In this document: positions 29,281 to 37,843 of the stretch, piece by piece
Numbering within the stretch: position 1 is the first letter of the stretch
How the letters are laid out: the number at the start of each line of letters is the position of its first letter
Assembly (NCBI RefSeq): GCF_946227985.1
Contig: NZ_CAMKGL010000012.1
Coordinates: 62,001 to 126,000, forward strand
DNA: 64,000 nucleotides
Source of the DNA: Serratia quinivorans
GTDB lineage: Bacteria > Pseudomonadota > Gammaproteobacteria > Enterobacterales > Enterobacteriaceae
Reading direction: 5' to 3'
The notes under the pieces: generated by a model
Told to the model about the DNA's origin: nothing
What the model saw: the letters and a program-made list of their open reading frames with translations, nothing else
Databases searched by the model: none
Position numbers and translations under genes: made by a program

Positions 29281-29394
29281 GTGGCACAGCAGCAGCAAGA
29301 AAAAGACATTCTGGGCAAGATACTGATTACCGTCTCCGCACTCTGCCTGATTACCGTGGCGGCGTTGCTCATTTGGGGTTTCGTACTGGATTAA
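29281..29394 (+). CDS. Candidate small membrane protein 2 (37 aa)
   Basis: This 37-codon frame starts with GTG. The product has a Gln-rich polar head (AQQQQEKDILGK) and one hydrophobic segment (ILITVSALCLITVAALLIWGFVL) that reaches the C-terminus. It has a poor Shine-Dalgarno, but lies 7 bases after the preceding small frame and 40 bases before a terminator. Translation could be coupled. It is not recognised. Confidence 0.45.
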   Translation: MAQQQQEKDILGKILITVSALCLITVAALLIWGFVLD

Positions 29395-29432
29395 CCCCGC
29401 CTGACGAGCGCAATCTTCCCAAATTCGGACAT

Positions 29433-29459
29433 AAAAAAAACCGCCGCAGCGGTTTTTTT
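29433..29459. terminator. Bidirectional terminator
   Basis: A CCGC/GCGG stem is extended by A7-T7 pairing around a CGCA loop, so either strand ends in a T run. It separates the small plus-strand genes from the minus-strand small gene. Confidence 0.88.
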
Positions 29460-29473
29460 ATTGGCGATGGCAA

Positions 29474-29611
29474 TCAGATCTTACAGCCTTCGCAATCTGC
29501 CTCATCCTCAAGGATTTCTGGCAGTTCTTTTACTTTCTGCGCCGCTTTCTCTTCTGCTTGCGCCAATTCGGCATCGATATCGAAATCGAAATCGAAAATG
29601 TCATCACTCAT
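29474..29611 (-). CDS. Small acidic protein with C-terminal CxxC
   Basis: This 45-codon gene has GAGGAA 7 bases before its ATG. The product begins with an Asp/Phe repeat (DDIFDFDFDIDAE) encoded by tandem ATTTCG-type repeats, continues with an acidic/lysine helix, and ends DCEGCKI with a CxxC pair. A bidirectional terminator lies directly downstream. The composition suggests a metal- or partner-binding peptide, but no family is recognised. Confidence 0.6.
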   Translation of the reverse strand: MSDDIFDFDFDIDAELAQAEEKAAQKVKELPEILEDEADCEGCKI

Positions 29612-29680
29612 GGTAAATTCCTCACGCTTAACTGGCTTCAATGCGTGAGTATAATCGACAACTCTTCAGCCGCAAACCCT

Positions 29681-30184
29681 TCAGTTGAGCACCGCCACCT
29701 GTGGCTGTTCATCCTGTGGCTTCTTTGAATACGCCAGATCGTAAACGTCATAGAAATCGATTTCGCCTTTATTGGCGATGATTTCCTGCATACGCGTTTT
29801 CATCGCTGTCCCGATCGACGGTTCATCCAATAACGCCTTCACCGACTGCGGCGACAGTGCCCGAGTGAAATACCACTCGCCGTTATAGCATACGCGCAGA
29901 TCCAGCACGCCGATGTCCTCAAAGCGATACACCGGTTTGATTTCAATCAGCAGCATGGCGAACATGAACAACACGAAGGCGGTGAACGCCAGGAAGGAGA
30001 TGAACCCCATATAGGGGACCTGATACATTACGGCGATCACGGCAAAATAACCGGCAAACATGGCAAGACACAGATAACGGTGATCGCGGGCAAACTCACT
30101 GTTAAAACGAAGTTTACCGTCGCGCCCTTCCTGCCTGTTGATCCGCTCGATTTCTTTTACCAAGATGCTTTTAATCGCGTCCAT
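29681..30184 (-). CDS. ylaC: Inner-membrane protein YlaC
   Basis: This 167-residue protein has two central hydrophobic segments (LAMFAGYFAVIAVMY and ISFLAFTAFVLFMFAMLL). It then carries the YlaC signature YRFEDIGVLDLRVCYNGEWYFTR and the C-terminal KGEIDFYDVYDLA. E. coli YlaC is 156 residues with the same plan and unknown function. The ATG at 30184 is preferred over one 13 codons upstream because AAGG lies before it and it fits the E. coli N-terminus. Confidence 0.88.
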   Translation of the reverse strand: MDAIKSILVKEIERINRQEGRDGKLRFNSEFARDHRYLCLAMFAGYFAVIAVMYQVPYMGFISFLAFTAFVLFMFAMLLIEIKPVYRFEDIGVLDLRVCYNGEWYFTRALSPQSVKALLDEPSIGTAMKTRMQEIIANKGEIDFYDVYDLAYSKKPQDEQPQVAVLN

Positions 30185-30311
30185 CGCTACAACCTTATGC
30201 CTGTGGGACATTATTGCTATCAATAATCATTCCTCAAACTAACATAAGTACAGTTTGCGCAGGTAGATCAGTTAAGCAATTTTAAATGGGTAACTGTTAT
30301 ACCTCTAATGG

Positions 30312-30611
30312 CTAACGTTGCAGGGAGTTTTTGCCTTGGGCAAACATAAACATCCGCTGAGCGATATCGTCAGCCTGTTTGATTTTTTGCTTTTGCGGCT
30401 CATTGCAGCGCTGGATGGCGCGAGCATAGGCCAGCTCATGCGCCTGGTCGATCATCGCGATAATCTTGTCGCGATCCTGTTTATCCAGATTGCCGAGCAT
30501 GGTGGTGATTATCGCCTGATAGGCGTTGGAGGCGGCGGTCAGCGACTTTTCTCTGGCTTCAAGTATCGCTACGCGTTGCATTAATTCCTGTAGTTGATCG
30601 GACTCTGACAT
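30312..30611 (-). CDS. Coiled-coil protein of unknown function
   Basis: This 99-residue soluble protein begins with a heptad-like helix (SESDQLQELMQRVAILEAREKSLTAA) and continues with helical segments rich in Gln, Lys and Asp. No signal or membrane segment is seen. The start follows GGAGATCGCT, a good ribosome site. It stands alone between ylaC (same strand) and the tRNA-like gene. It is not recognised. Confidence 0.7.
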   Translation of the reverse strand: MSESDQLQELMQRVAILEAREKSLTAASNAYQAIITTMLGNLDKQDRDKIIAMIDQAHELAYARAIQRCNEPQKQKIKQADDIAQRMFMFAQGKNSLQR

Positions 30612-30798
30612 AGCGATCTCCTGTTGCCGGGCAGCATACCTGCCTGATTACAGTTTAGCAAAGATCGTTGGAACGGAAGAAAACATAAAGAAAGGAAGAG
30701 AAACGGTTACGGCAAAGCACACCCGAAAAACCCAATAAGGAGCCGATAGTGCAAATCAACCCGGGTGCACTTTACGGTAACAGTTCACGAAAGGAAGC

Positions 30799-30893
30799 TG
30801 GCGCGCTATGCAGGACTCGAACCCGCGTCTATCAATTTTGTAGCCAATAAAGCATTTTAAAACCAACCACTCTGCCAACTGAGTTAATAGCGC
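30799..30893 (-). tRNA. tRNA-like gene with enlarged anticodon arm, isotype unclear
   Basis: Read on the minus strand, the 95 nt have a perfect 7-bp acceptor stem (GCGCTAT/ATAGCGC), discriminator G and encoded CCA. There is a perfect D stem (ACTC/GAGT) with GG in its loop, and a T arm with TTCGAGT loop and 5-bp stem. The part between D and T arms is 42 nt, about 20 too long. The best pairing is GTTGGTTTT with AAAATTGAT (several G-U), giving a 19-nt apical loop. If only the first seven bases after the stem count as loop, the anticodon would be UUA. A stable-RNA-type promoter lies upstream. Confidence 0.65.
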
Positions 30894-30914
30894 ATTCCTT
30901 TGCTTCGAGGAGGC

Positions 30915-30942
30915 ATTATCCATATTAATGCTATGGATTCAA
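30915..30942 (-). promoter_or_regulatory. Sigma-70 promoter for the tRNA-like gene
   Basis: On the minus strand TTGAAT (30942-30937) is 16 bases from GATAAT (30920-30915). A GC-rich discriminator (GCCTCC) follows, as is usual for stringently controlled stable-RNA promoters. The expected start lies about 15 bases before the mature 5' end of the tRNA-like gene. Confidence 0.65.
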
Positions 30943-31143
30943 GTTATCGAACCATGAACCGCTGCATTTGCAGAGAAATCTTATATTTTTGCCTATTTAA
31001 CCCTCAGCGAAAATCACTTTCCACCGATGAACATTAGTAATGGCCATTTTATGGCCCGTCTGGGACGTGTTTATTGTTAGTTAAAGCGCTGGATGCCACT
31101 ATAGCGCCTTCTGGGATCGTCGTTTTCTGTTATGGATAACACT

Positions 31144-32325
31144 ATGAAAGTCACTCCGCGCCGCTTGGCGTTTCTCCTGACCGCAGCCCTGCTGGTCATA
31201 CTTGCATTGATAGTGCTCTCTTTACAAAGCCGCCCGCAAGCCGCCGTGGTTACCGCACCGGCTCGTCTGGGCGACATTGAAAATGCCGTACTGGCCACCG
31301 GCAAACTTGATGCGATAGAACGGGTTAACGTTGGGGCGCAAGTTTCCGGCCAGGTCAAATCCCTGAAGGTCAAACTGGGCGACAAAGTCACCAAAGGCCA
31401 ACCTATTGCCGACATCGACGATCTGCCACAACGCAACGATCTGCGCACCGCCGAAGCGGCTCTGAACGTTACCAAAGCGGATTTGCAGGCCAAACAGGCA
31501 CTGTTGAAACAGGCCGAGTCCCGCTTTAAGCGCCAGAAACGCATGTTGATTGATGAAGCCAGTTCCCGCGAAGAGTTTGAGACTGCAGAGGCCACGCTAG
31601 CCGCTACCCGCGCCGAACTGATCGCATTGAATGCACGCATCGTGCAAAGCCAAATTGAGGTGGACAAGAAAAAGGTCGACCTGAGTTACACGCGCATTCT
31701 GGCGCCGATGGACGGCATCGTCATTGCGGTGATTACTCAACAAGGCCAAACGGTGAATGCCAACCAGAGCGCACCCACCATAATCAAACTGGCACAGTTG
31801 GACGTAATGACCATCAAGGCACAGATTTCCGAGGCCGACATTACCCGCGTTTCGCAGGGGCAAAAAGCCTACTTCACCATTTTCTCCGAGCCGGACAAGC
31901 GTTACGACGCTACACTGCGCACCGTCGAGCTGGCACCAGAATCGGTGATGAAAGACGACTCTATCTCCGGTAGCAGTTCGTCCTCCGGCTCCGGTAGCTC
32001 CAATGCTTCGGTATATTACAACGCATTGCTGGACGTCCCAAACCCGGATAACCGGCTGCGGATTGCCATGACGGCCCAGGTTTCATTGCTGCTCGGTGAA
32101 GCGAAAAACACGCTGTTGGTGCCGATCCAGGCGGTACATAAAACTGCAGATAATAAACAACAGGTACAAGTGCTGACCGGGGACAACCGGTTGGACATGC
32201 GCGAGGTGAAAACCGGCATTACCAATAACGTCGATATTCAAATCCTGTCCGGCTTGAAGGCAGGTGAAAACGTGGTGCTGGTGCATGAAAATACCCGGTC
32301 AGGCGAGGAAGATCTCTCACTGTGA
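31144..32325 (+). CDS. macA: MacA-type periplasmic adaptor of an ABC efflux pump
   Basis: This protein of about 393 residues has one N-terminal membrane anchor. The HlyD/RND-adaptor plan follows: ENAVLATGKLDAIERVNVGAQVSGQV, a long coiled-coil hairpin (about residues 95-180), the lipoyl half PMDGIVIAVITQQGQTV, and a beta-barrel. A Gly/Ser stretch (GSSSSSGSGSS) near residue 285 is longer than in E. coli MacA and is typical of PvdR-like adaptors. ATG at 31144 is preferred (GGAT upstream), with 31132 possible. It overlaps macB (GTGA). It links MacB to the outer-membrane channel encoded next. Confidence 0.92.
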   Translation: MKVTPRRLAFLLTAALLVILALIVLSLQSRPQAAVVTAPARLGDIENAVLATGKLDAIERVNVGAQVSGQVKSLKVKLGDKVTKGQPIADIDDLPQRNDLRTAEAALNVTKADLQAKQALLKQAESRFKRQKRMLIDEASSREEFETAEATLAATRAELIALNARIVQSQIEVDKKKVDLSYTRILAPMDGIVIAVITQQGQTVNANQSAPTIIKLAQLDVMTIKAQISEADITRVSQGQKAYFTIFSEPDKRYDATLRTVELAPESVMKDDSISGSSSSSGSGSSNASVYYNALLDVPNPDNRLRIAMTAQVSLLLGEAKNTLLVPIQAVHKTADNKQQVQVLTGDNRLDMREVKTGITNNVDIQILSGLKAGENVVLVHENTRSGEEDLSL

Positions 32326-34262
32326 ACACTATCATTGAGCTGAAAGGTATCGGCCGCACCTACACCAATGGCAGCCAGCCGCTGACCGTCCTGAAAAATA
32401 TCAACCTGAGCATCGCTGCCGGGGAATTGGTCGCAATCATTGGTGCTTCTGGCTCCGGCAAATCCACGCTGATGAACATCATTGGCTGTCTGGACGTGCC
32501 GGACCAGGGTGACTATTACATCAGCGGCCAAAACGCGGCTCACCTATCGCCGGACCAACTGGCCAGGCTTCGTCGCGAACACATTGGTTTTATCTTCCAG
32601 CGTTATCATCTGATGCCGGATATCAGCGCGCTGGGCAACGTCGAGATCCCTGCGATTTATGCCAACAGCAAGCGAGACCAACGCCGAGTGCGTGCGGCGC
32701 AACTGTTGGCCCGACTCGGGCTGGAAGGTCGTGAACACCATAAACCCGGTCAGCTCTCCGGCGGCCAGCAACAGCGCGTCAGTATCGCTCGTGCGTTAAT
32801 CAACGGCGCTGAAATCATCCTGGCGGATGAACCCACCGGTGCCCTGGACACTCGATCAGGTCAGGAAGTGCTGGAGATCCTCAGTGAACTTAATCAGCGC
32901 GGCCATACGGTAGTGATCGTCACTCACGATATGAAGGTGGCGCAGCATGCACAGCGCATCATCGAACTGCAGGACGGTGAGATAGTCGCCGACAGTGGTC
33001 GTAAATCGGCACTTCCTCTGCCGGTAATGAAAAAGACCCCAACGGTTGCCCAAGGCTACTGGCAGAGTCTGCTCGATCGCACCCGCGAATCGTTACAGAT
33101 GGCACTGAAGGCCATGAATGCCCATCGCTTGCGTACCGCACTGACCATGACCGGCATCATTTTCGGCATTGCTGCGGTGGTGACGGTGGTCGCGCTGGGT
33201 GAAGGTGCCAAGCAGCGCACGCTGGAGAGTATTAAAAGCCTGGGCACCAACGTGGTCAGCATCTATCCCGGCCGTGATTTCTTTGATGACGCCATCGACA
33301 GCATCCGCACTCTGGTACCGGCAGATGCCGACGCGCTGGCCCGCCAAAGCTTTGTCGATAGCGTCAGCCCTGAGGTCACTGCCTCAGACAGTATCCATTT
33401 TCGCAGCAAATCAGCCAACGCGTCGATCACGGGTGTTGGACGCGATTATTTACGCGTTAACGGCCTCACTCTGCTGCAAGGTCGCAATTTCCAGGACGAC
33501 CGCAACGCCCTACAGGAAGTGATCATTGACGAGAACGCACGCCAGTCGTTGTTCAGTGATTTCGGCGTAGAGCCGCTAGGCCAGATCGTGTTTCTTGGCG
33601 CAGTACCGGCCCGGGTGATTGGCGTGGTTCAAAGTAACCAGGACTCAGCCCCCAACCGCATCAGAGTGTGGATGCCCTATACCACCGTCATGTACCGCAT
33701 GGTGGGGCAAACCAAGTTGAGCAGCATCAGCGTAAGGTTGAAAGATGACGTGGCCAACGAAGCCGCTGTCGCCGCTATTAACCAGTTGCTGACCCAGCGT
33801 CACGGCGCTAAAGACTTTATGTTGTTCAACCTCGATAAATTCCGTAAGTCGATCGAAAGAACGTCGATGACACTCAGCCTGCTGATCCTGATGGTGGCCT
33901 CAATTTCCCTGATCATCGGCAGCCTCGGCGTGATGAACATCATGCTGGTCTCGGTGACCGAACGGACGCATGAAATCGGTGTGCGTATGGCCGTCGGCGC
34001 ACGTCGCAGCGACATTATGCAGCAATTTATGATCGAGGCGGTGCTGGTCTGCCTGATCGGCGGCGTACTGGGCATTTTACTGTCTTTCACCGCCGGCTCG
34101 CTGTTCACCCTGCTGGCGGGCGGCATGCTCACTGCCATCTATTCCTGGCAAGCTGCCGCCGTGGCCTTTTGCTGCTCCACTCTGATCGGCATGATCTTCG
34201 GTTATCTCCCGGCCCGCAAAGCGGCGCGGATGGATCCGGTCGTTTCACTGGCCAGCGAGTAA
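32322..34262 (+). CDS. macB: MacB-type ABC transporter (ATPase-permease fusion)
   Basis: This 646-residue protein fuses an N-terminal ATPase to a four-helix permease. The Walker A (GASGSGKST, residues 41-49), signature [15 protein letters not shown] and Walker [11 protein letters not shown] are intact. The MacB periplasmic domain and the C-terminal FtsX-like helices ([28 protein letters not shown]) follow. It starts with GTG overlapping the macA stop. MacB works by mechanotransmission to expel substrates from the periplasm: macrolides, siderophores or peptides, depending on species. Confidence 0.95.
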   Translation: MNTIIELKGIGRTYTNGSQPLTVLKNINLSIAAGELVAIIGASGSGKSTLMNIIGCLDVPDQGDYYISGQNAAHLSPDQLARLRREHIGFIFQRYHLMPDISALGNVEIPAIYANSKRDQRRVRAAQLLARLGLEGREHHKPGQLSGGQQQRVSIARALINGAEIILADEPTGALDTRSGQEVLEILSELNQRGHTVVIVTHDMKVAQHAQRIIELQDGEIVADSGRKSALPLPVMKKTPTVAQGYWQSLLDRTRESLQMALKAMNAHRLRTALTMTGIIFGIAAVVTVVALGEGAKQRTLESIKSLGTNVVSIYPGRDFFDDAIDSIRTLVPADADALARQSFVDSVSPEVTASDSIHFRSKSANASITGVGRDYLRVNGLTLLQGRNFQDDRNALQEVIIDENARQSLFSDFGVEPLGQIVFLGAVPARVIGVVQSNQDSAPNRIRVWMPYTTVMYRMVGQTKLSSISVRLKDDVANEAAVAAINQLLTQRHGAKDFMLFNLDKFRKSIERTSMTLSLLILMVASISLIIGSLGVMNIMLVSVTERTHEIGVRMAVGARRSDIMQQFMIEAVLVCLIGGVLGILLSFTAGSLFTLLAGGMLTAIYSWQAAAVAFCCSTLIGMIFGYLPARKAARMDPVVSLASE

Positions 34263-34265
34263 CTT

Positions 34266-35630
34266 ATGAAAATTGTATCCCCCCTGGCGTTATGCCTCGC
34301 CGCCCTGCTCAGCACCGGCTGCGGCAATGCGTTGAAAAGCAAATATCAGCCTCCGAAGGTGGACTATCCGTCCCAATGGCAACCCGGTGCCGATGCCGCT
34401 ACGTCAGTCCCTTTTGCCTGGCATGACTTCCACGATCCCCAGCTAGATCACTGGTTACAACAGGTCATGCTGGCTAATAACGATCTGGCCGCTGCCGCGT
34501 TGCGCGTCTATCGTGCCCAGTTGGCGGCCCAACGGGTCGATATCGGCACCGATCCCAGCATAAACGCGACGCTCAATAGCGGCGCCAGCACCGCCCTGTC
34601 CAATTCGTCCCCGTGGAATAAAAACAGCAGCGCCAACCTCGGTGTCAGCTATGAAGTCGATCTGTGGGGCAAACTGGCACGACAGCGCGACGCAGCAGAC
34701 TGGGCCAGCCAGGCCACCCAGCAGGATTTGCAAAGTGCACGTTTGGCCTTGCTCGCCAGCGCCAGCAAAAATTACTGGCGTATAGGCTTTATCAATCAAC
34801 GGATCGGCGTCAGTCAGCAAAATATTGCCTATTCCCGGCAGACCCTGCAGTTGGTCAATGCCCGCTACCGTGCCGGCAGCATCTCTTCATTGGACGTGGT
34901 GGACGCCGAGCAGAATCTGATCAATCAGGAGAGCAGCCATCTGGCGCTGTTGCGTGAGCGTCAGCAAGCCTTGAACGAACAAACCGTGTTACTGGGTTCA
35001 CCACCAGGTAAGGCTTTGGTCGAACCCGCCCGTTTGCCCACCGGTCCGCTGCCGCAAATCAATGCCGGTATCCCGGTCAACGTGCTGCGCCATCGACCGG
35101 ATATCAGCGCCAAAGAGTTGCGGCTGCGTGAAGCATTGGCTAACGTCGATGTGAAGCGTACCCAGTACTATCCGGCCTTCAGCCTGACCGGTTCATTGGG
35201 TGCCAGCAGTACCGCCTTGCTGGAATTTTTGCGCAATCCGTTGGCCTCGGTGGGGGCTGGGTTGTCGCTGCCGTTCCTTGAATGGCGGCAGATGGATGTG
35301 GATATCAAAATTGCCCGCAGTGACTACGACCTGCAGGTGCTGGAATTCAAACAGGCGCTGTATAAAGCCATGGCCGATGTGGACGATGCCTTGTCGTTGC
35401 GTAGTCAATTGATAGCGCAGGAAAAACACTTACGGGCCTCGGTGGCGTTGGCGCAAAAATCTGAACGCTTGAATGAGGTCCGCTACCGGCAAGGCGCCGT
35501 CCCCATCAGCTTCTGGCTGGATGCGCAAAATCGCCGTAGGCTGGCAGAACTGGCGCTGGATGAAAACCGTTTTGGTCAATATCAAAACCTGGCACAACTC
35601 TACCTGGAATTCGGCGGCTCAGCTCAATAA
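34266..35630 (+). CDS. Outer-membrane efflux factor (OprM/OpmQ-type lipoprotein)
   Basis: This 454-residue protein has a lipoprotein signal (LCLAALLSTGC) and the NodT/OprM architecture: two repeats of beta-hairpin plus long helices, with LGVSYEVDLWGKL and VLRHRPDI as family motifs. It lies 3 bases after macB, so the operon encodes its own exit duct, unlike E. coli macAB, which uses TolC. The three-gene set resembles pvdRT-opmQ of Pseudomonas in composition. A terminator follows. Confidence 0.92.
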   Translation: MKIVSPLALCLAALLSTGCGNALKSKYQPPKVDYPSQWQPGADAATSVPFAWHDFHDPQLDHWLQQVMLANNDLAAAALRVYRAQLAAQRVDIGTDPSINATLNSGASTALSNSSPWNKNSSANLGVSYEVDLWGKLARQRDAADWASQATQQDLQSARLALLASASKNYWRIGFINQRIGVSQQNIAYSRQTLQLVNARYRAGSISSLDVVDAEQNLINQESSHLALLRERQQALNEQTVLLGSPPGKALVEPARLPTGPLPQINAGIPVNVLRHRPDISAKELRLREALANVDVKRTQYYPAFSLTGSLGASSTALLEFLRNPLASVGAGLSLPFLEWRQMDVDIKIARSDYDLQVLEFKQALYKAMADVDDALSLRSQLIAQEKHLRASVALAQKSERLNEVRYRQGAVPISFWLDAQNRRRLAELALDENRFGQYQNLAQLYLEFGGSAQ

Positions 35631-35644
35631 CTCACCACTCTCCG

Positions 35645-35670
35645 GCCTGACTTCTTCGTCAGGCTTTTTT
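35645..35670 (+). terminator. Rho-independent terminator after the efflux operon
   Basis: The stem GCCTGAC/GTCAGGC with a 6-base loop is followed by TTTTTT. Confidence 0.92.
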
Positions 35671-35910
35671 CAGCTGCAGAACGCATTAATTTTGACGGTT
35701 TTTACCGCAGTTCTTTCTATACTTAACCCATCCCCCCACCAGACAAAAAACCATCAATATGCACAAGAGTTAATCTATTTATGCGCTAAATCGGTGCAAA
35801 TTCATTAGATAAACTGCTAAATTTGATCGCCGCAAGATATAACGTTAAGCTATAGATGCAAAATAATTAGTCACCTAAATGACATATTCCCGGTGAAAAT
35901 TGAAACATTA

Positions 35911-35926
35911 CGTGATTCGCGTCACA
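35911..35926 (+). promoter_or_regulatory. CRP site upstream of proP
   Basis: CGTGA-N6-TCACA differs from the CRP core TGTGA-N6-TCACA at one base. It lies about 115 bases before the proP start, in the 409-bp gap after the efflux operon. E. coli proP P1 is CRP-controlled, so this fits. Confidence 0.75.
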
Positions 35927-36039
35927 CAAAAAATGGCAATGGCCGATCTCTGCGTATAGCGCTTTGATTAACCAAACTGATAACTGGGCAGAAGGATCGC
36001 GAATTCACGTACGACTAAAATTGATTAAGGGATGATTAT

Positions 36040-37542
36040 ATGAAGTTAAGAAAAAAACGTCATAAACCGATGCATATTAATGACATCACCATTATCGACG
36101 ACAGCAAGTTGAAAAAGGCAATAACCGCGGCGGCATTAGGCAACGCGATGGAGTGGTTCGACTTTGGTGTTTATGGCTTCGTGGCCTACGCCCTCGGACA
36201 AGTATTTTTCCCTGGCGCCACGCCCGGCGTACAGATGATTGCCGCACTGGCAACCTTTTCCGTTCCCTTCCTGGTTCGTCCGTTAGGCGGCATCTTCTTT
36301 GGTGCAATGGGCGATAAATTCGGTCGTCAAAAAGTCCTCTCCATCACCATCATTATCATGGCGGTGAGCACCTTCTGTATCGGGCTGATCCCCTCTTACG
36401 CTTCGATCGGTATTTGGGCACCGGTGCTGCTGCTGTTGGCAAAATTGGCGCAGGGCTTCTCGGTCGGTGGCGAATACTCCGGCGCGGCAATCTTTGTTGC
36501 CGAGTACTCCCCGGACCGCAAGCGTGGCTTTATGGGCAGTTGGCTTGATTTCGGCTCGATTGCCGGCTTCGTGCTGGGTGCGGGCGTTGTAGTGCTGATT
36601 TCCAGCATTGTTGGGGAAGCCAACTTCCTCGACTGGGGATGGCGTATTCCGTTCTTCATCGCTGCGCCGCTGGGCCTGATTGGTCTGTACCTGCGACACG
36701 CGCTGGAAGAAACGCCGGCATTCCAGCAGCACGTGGAAAAAATGGAGAAGGAAGACCGTAACGCTATCGAAAACCCGCCAAGGACTTCGTTCAAAGAGAT
36801 TGCTGCCAAGCACTGGAGAAGCCTGTTGGTGTGCGTCGGTATCGTGATTTCGACCAACGTGACCTATTACATGTTGCTGACCTATATGCCGAGTTACCTG
36901 TCGCATAACCTGCACTACTCGGAAGATCACGGCGTTCTGATTATTATCGCCGTCATGATCGGCATGCTGTTCGTACAGCCGGTGATCGGCATGACCAGTG
37001 ACCGCATTGGCCGTAAACCCTTTATTATTGGCGGCAGTATCGGCCTGTTGGCGCTGGCGATCCCGTGCTTTATTTTGATCAACAGTAATGTGATCGGTTT
37101 GATTTTCGTCGGACTGTTAGTCCTGGCGGTGCTGTTAAACTGCTTTACCGGCGTGATGGCTTCGATTCTGCCGGCAATGTTCCCAACGCACATTCGTTAC
37201 AGCGCATTGGCTATTTCGTTCAATATTTCGGTACTGGTGGCCGGTGCTACCCCAACGGTGGCCGCCTGGTTGGTCGAGTCGTCCGGAAACCTGTATATGC
37301 CGGCTTACTACCTGATGACAGTCGCGGTAATTGGTCTCGCCACCGGCCTGTACATGAAGGAAACCGCCAATAAACCGCTGCGCGGTGCTACCCCAGCCGC
37401 TTCGGACCGTTCGGAAGCCAAAGAGCTGCTGCAGGAGAACTACGACAACATCGAACAGAAAGTCGAAGACATCAACGAGCAGATCGCCGAGCTGGAAAAG
37501 AAAAAACAGACGTTGGTCGACCAGCATCCAAAACTGGACTAA
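36040..37542 (+). CDS. proP: Osmosensing proline/betaine:H+ symporter ProP
   Basis: This 500-residue twelve-helix MFS symporter is the same length as E. coli ProP and closely similar: ALGNAMEWFDFGVYGFVAYALG, GGEYSGA.IFVAEYSPDRKRGFMGSWLDFGS, NVTYYMLLTYMPSYLSHNLHYSEDHG. The C-terminal antiparallel coiled coil (ELLQENYDNIEQKVEDINEQIAELEKKKQTL, about residues 460-495) that tunes the osmotic set point is present. It imports proline, glycine betaine and ectoine at high osmolarity. A CRP site lies upstream and a terminator downstream; ProQ control is possible but cannot be seen. Confidence 0.97.
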   Translation: MKLRKKRHKPMHINDITIIDDSKLKKAITAAALGNAMEWFDFGVYGFVAYALGQVFFPGATPGVQMIAALATFSVPFLVRPLGGIFFGAMGDKFGRQKVLSITIIIMAVSTFCIGLIPSYASIGIWAPVLLLLAKLAQGFSVGGEYSGAAIFVAEYSPDRKRGFMGSWLDFGSIAGFVLGAGVVVLISSIVGEANFLDWGWRIPFFIAAPLGLIGLYLRHALEETPAFQQHVEKMEKEDRNAIENPPRTSFKEIAAKHWRSLLVCVGIVISTNVTYYMLLTYMPSYLSHNLHYSEDHGVLIIIAVMIGMLFVQPVIGMTSDRIGRKPFIIGGSIGLLALAIPCFILINSNVIGLIFVGLLVLAVLLNCFTGVMASILPAMFPTHIRYSALAISFNISVLVAGATPTVAAWLVESSGNLYMPAYYLMTVAVIGLATGLYMKETANKPLRGATPAASDRSEAKELLQENYDNIEQKVEDINEQIAELEKKKQTLVDQHPKLD

Positions 37543-37559
37543 ATATCGCTCTGCCAACC

Positions 37560-37583
37560 AGCCACCTTCGGGTGGCTTTTTTT
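37560..37583 (+). terminator. Rho-independent terminator after proP
   Basis: The stem AGCCACC/GGTGGCT with a TTCG tetraloop is followed by seven T. Confidence 0.93.
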
Positions 37584-37643
37584 GGGACTTTTACGCCGGT
37601 TTGTTACACTGAACCAGTGCGTTATTCAACGAGGTTCCCACCA

Positions 37644-37778
37644 ATGAGTAAAATGGATTTGCCGGTTGTGATTGGAGTGGTGTTAATGATTGCCGTATGG
37701 ATAGGCGCAATGTTTAACGTGGGTGATATCACCCCCAGTCTGGCACGTATCTTCCATTGGATAGAAAGCCTTCGCTAA
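37644..37778 (+). CDS. Small single-pass membrane protein (44 aa), unknown
   Basis: This 44-codon frame encodes a short polar head (SKMDL), one hydrophobic helix (PVVIGVVLMIAVWIGAMF) and an amphipathic C-terminal helix (NVGDITPSLARIFHWIESLR). GAGG lies 9 bases before the ATG. The gene sits between the proP terminator and the convergent eptB terminator. It is not recognised. Confidence 0.6.
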   Translation: MSKMDLPVVIGVVLMIAVWIGAMFNVGDITPSLARIFHWIESLR

Positions 37779-37801
37779 TCTGTTTACCGTCTGGTTTAGC
37801 C

Positions 37802-37823
37802 AAAAAAAACCGCCTTGCGGCGG
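37802..37823 (-). terminator. Rho-independent terminator after eptB
   Basis: On the minus strand the stem CCGCC/GGCGG is followed by eight T. It lies 20 bases after the eptB stop. Confidence 0.9.
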
Positions 37824-37843
37824 CTGATGATGCTGCTGTTGAT

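Noticed and set aside
30751-30772. Inverted repeat AGTGCA...TGCACT downstream of the tRNA-like gene
   Set aside because: It has no T run on the minus strand and a long loop, so it cannot be called a terminator.
31980-32020. Ser/Gly-coding run in macA considered as a frameshift or assembly error
   Set aside because: The frame stays open and the flanks align with MacA/PvdR proteins on both sides, so it is a natural linker.
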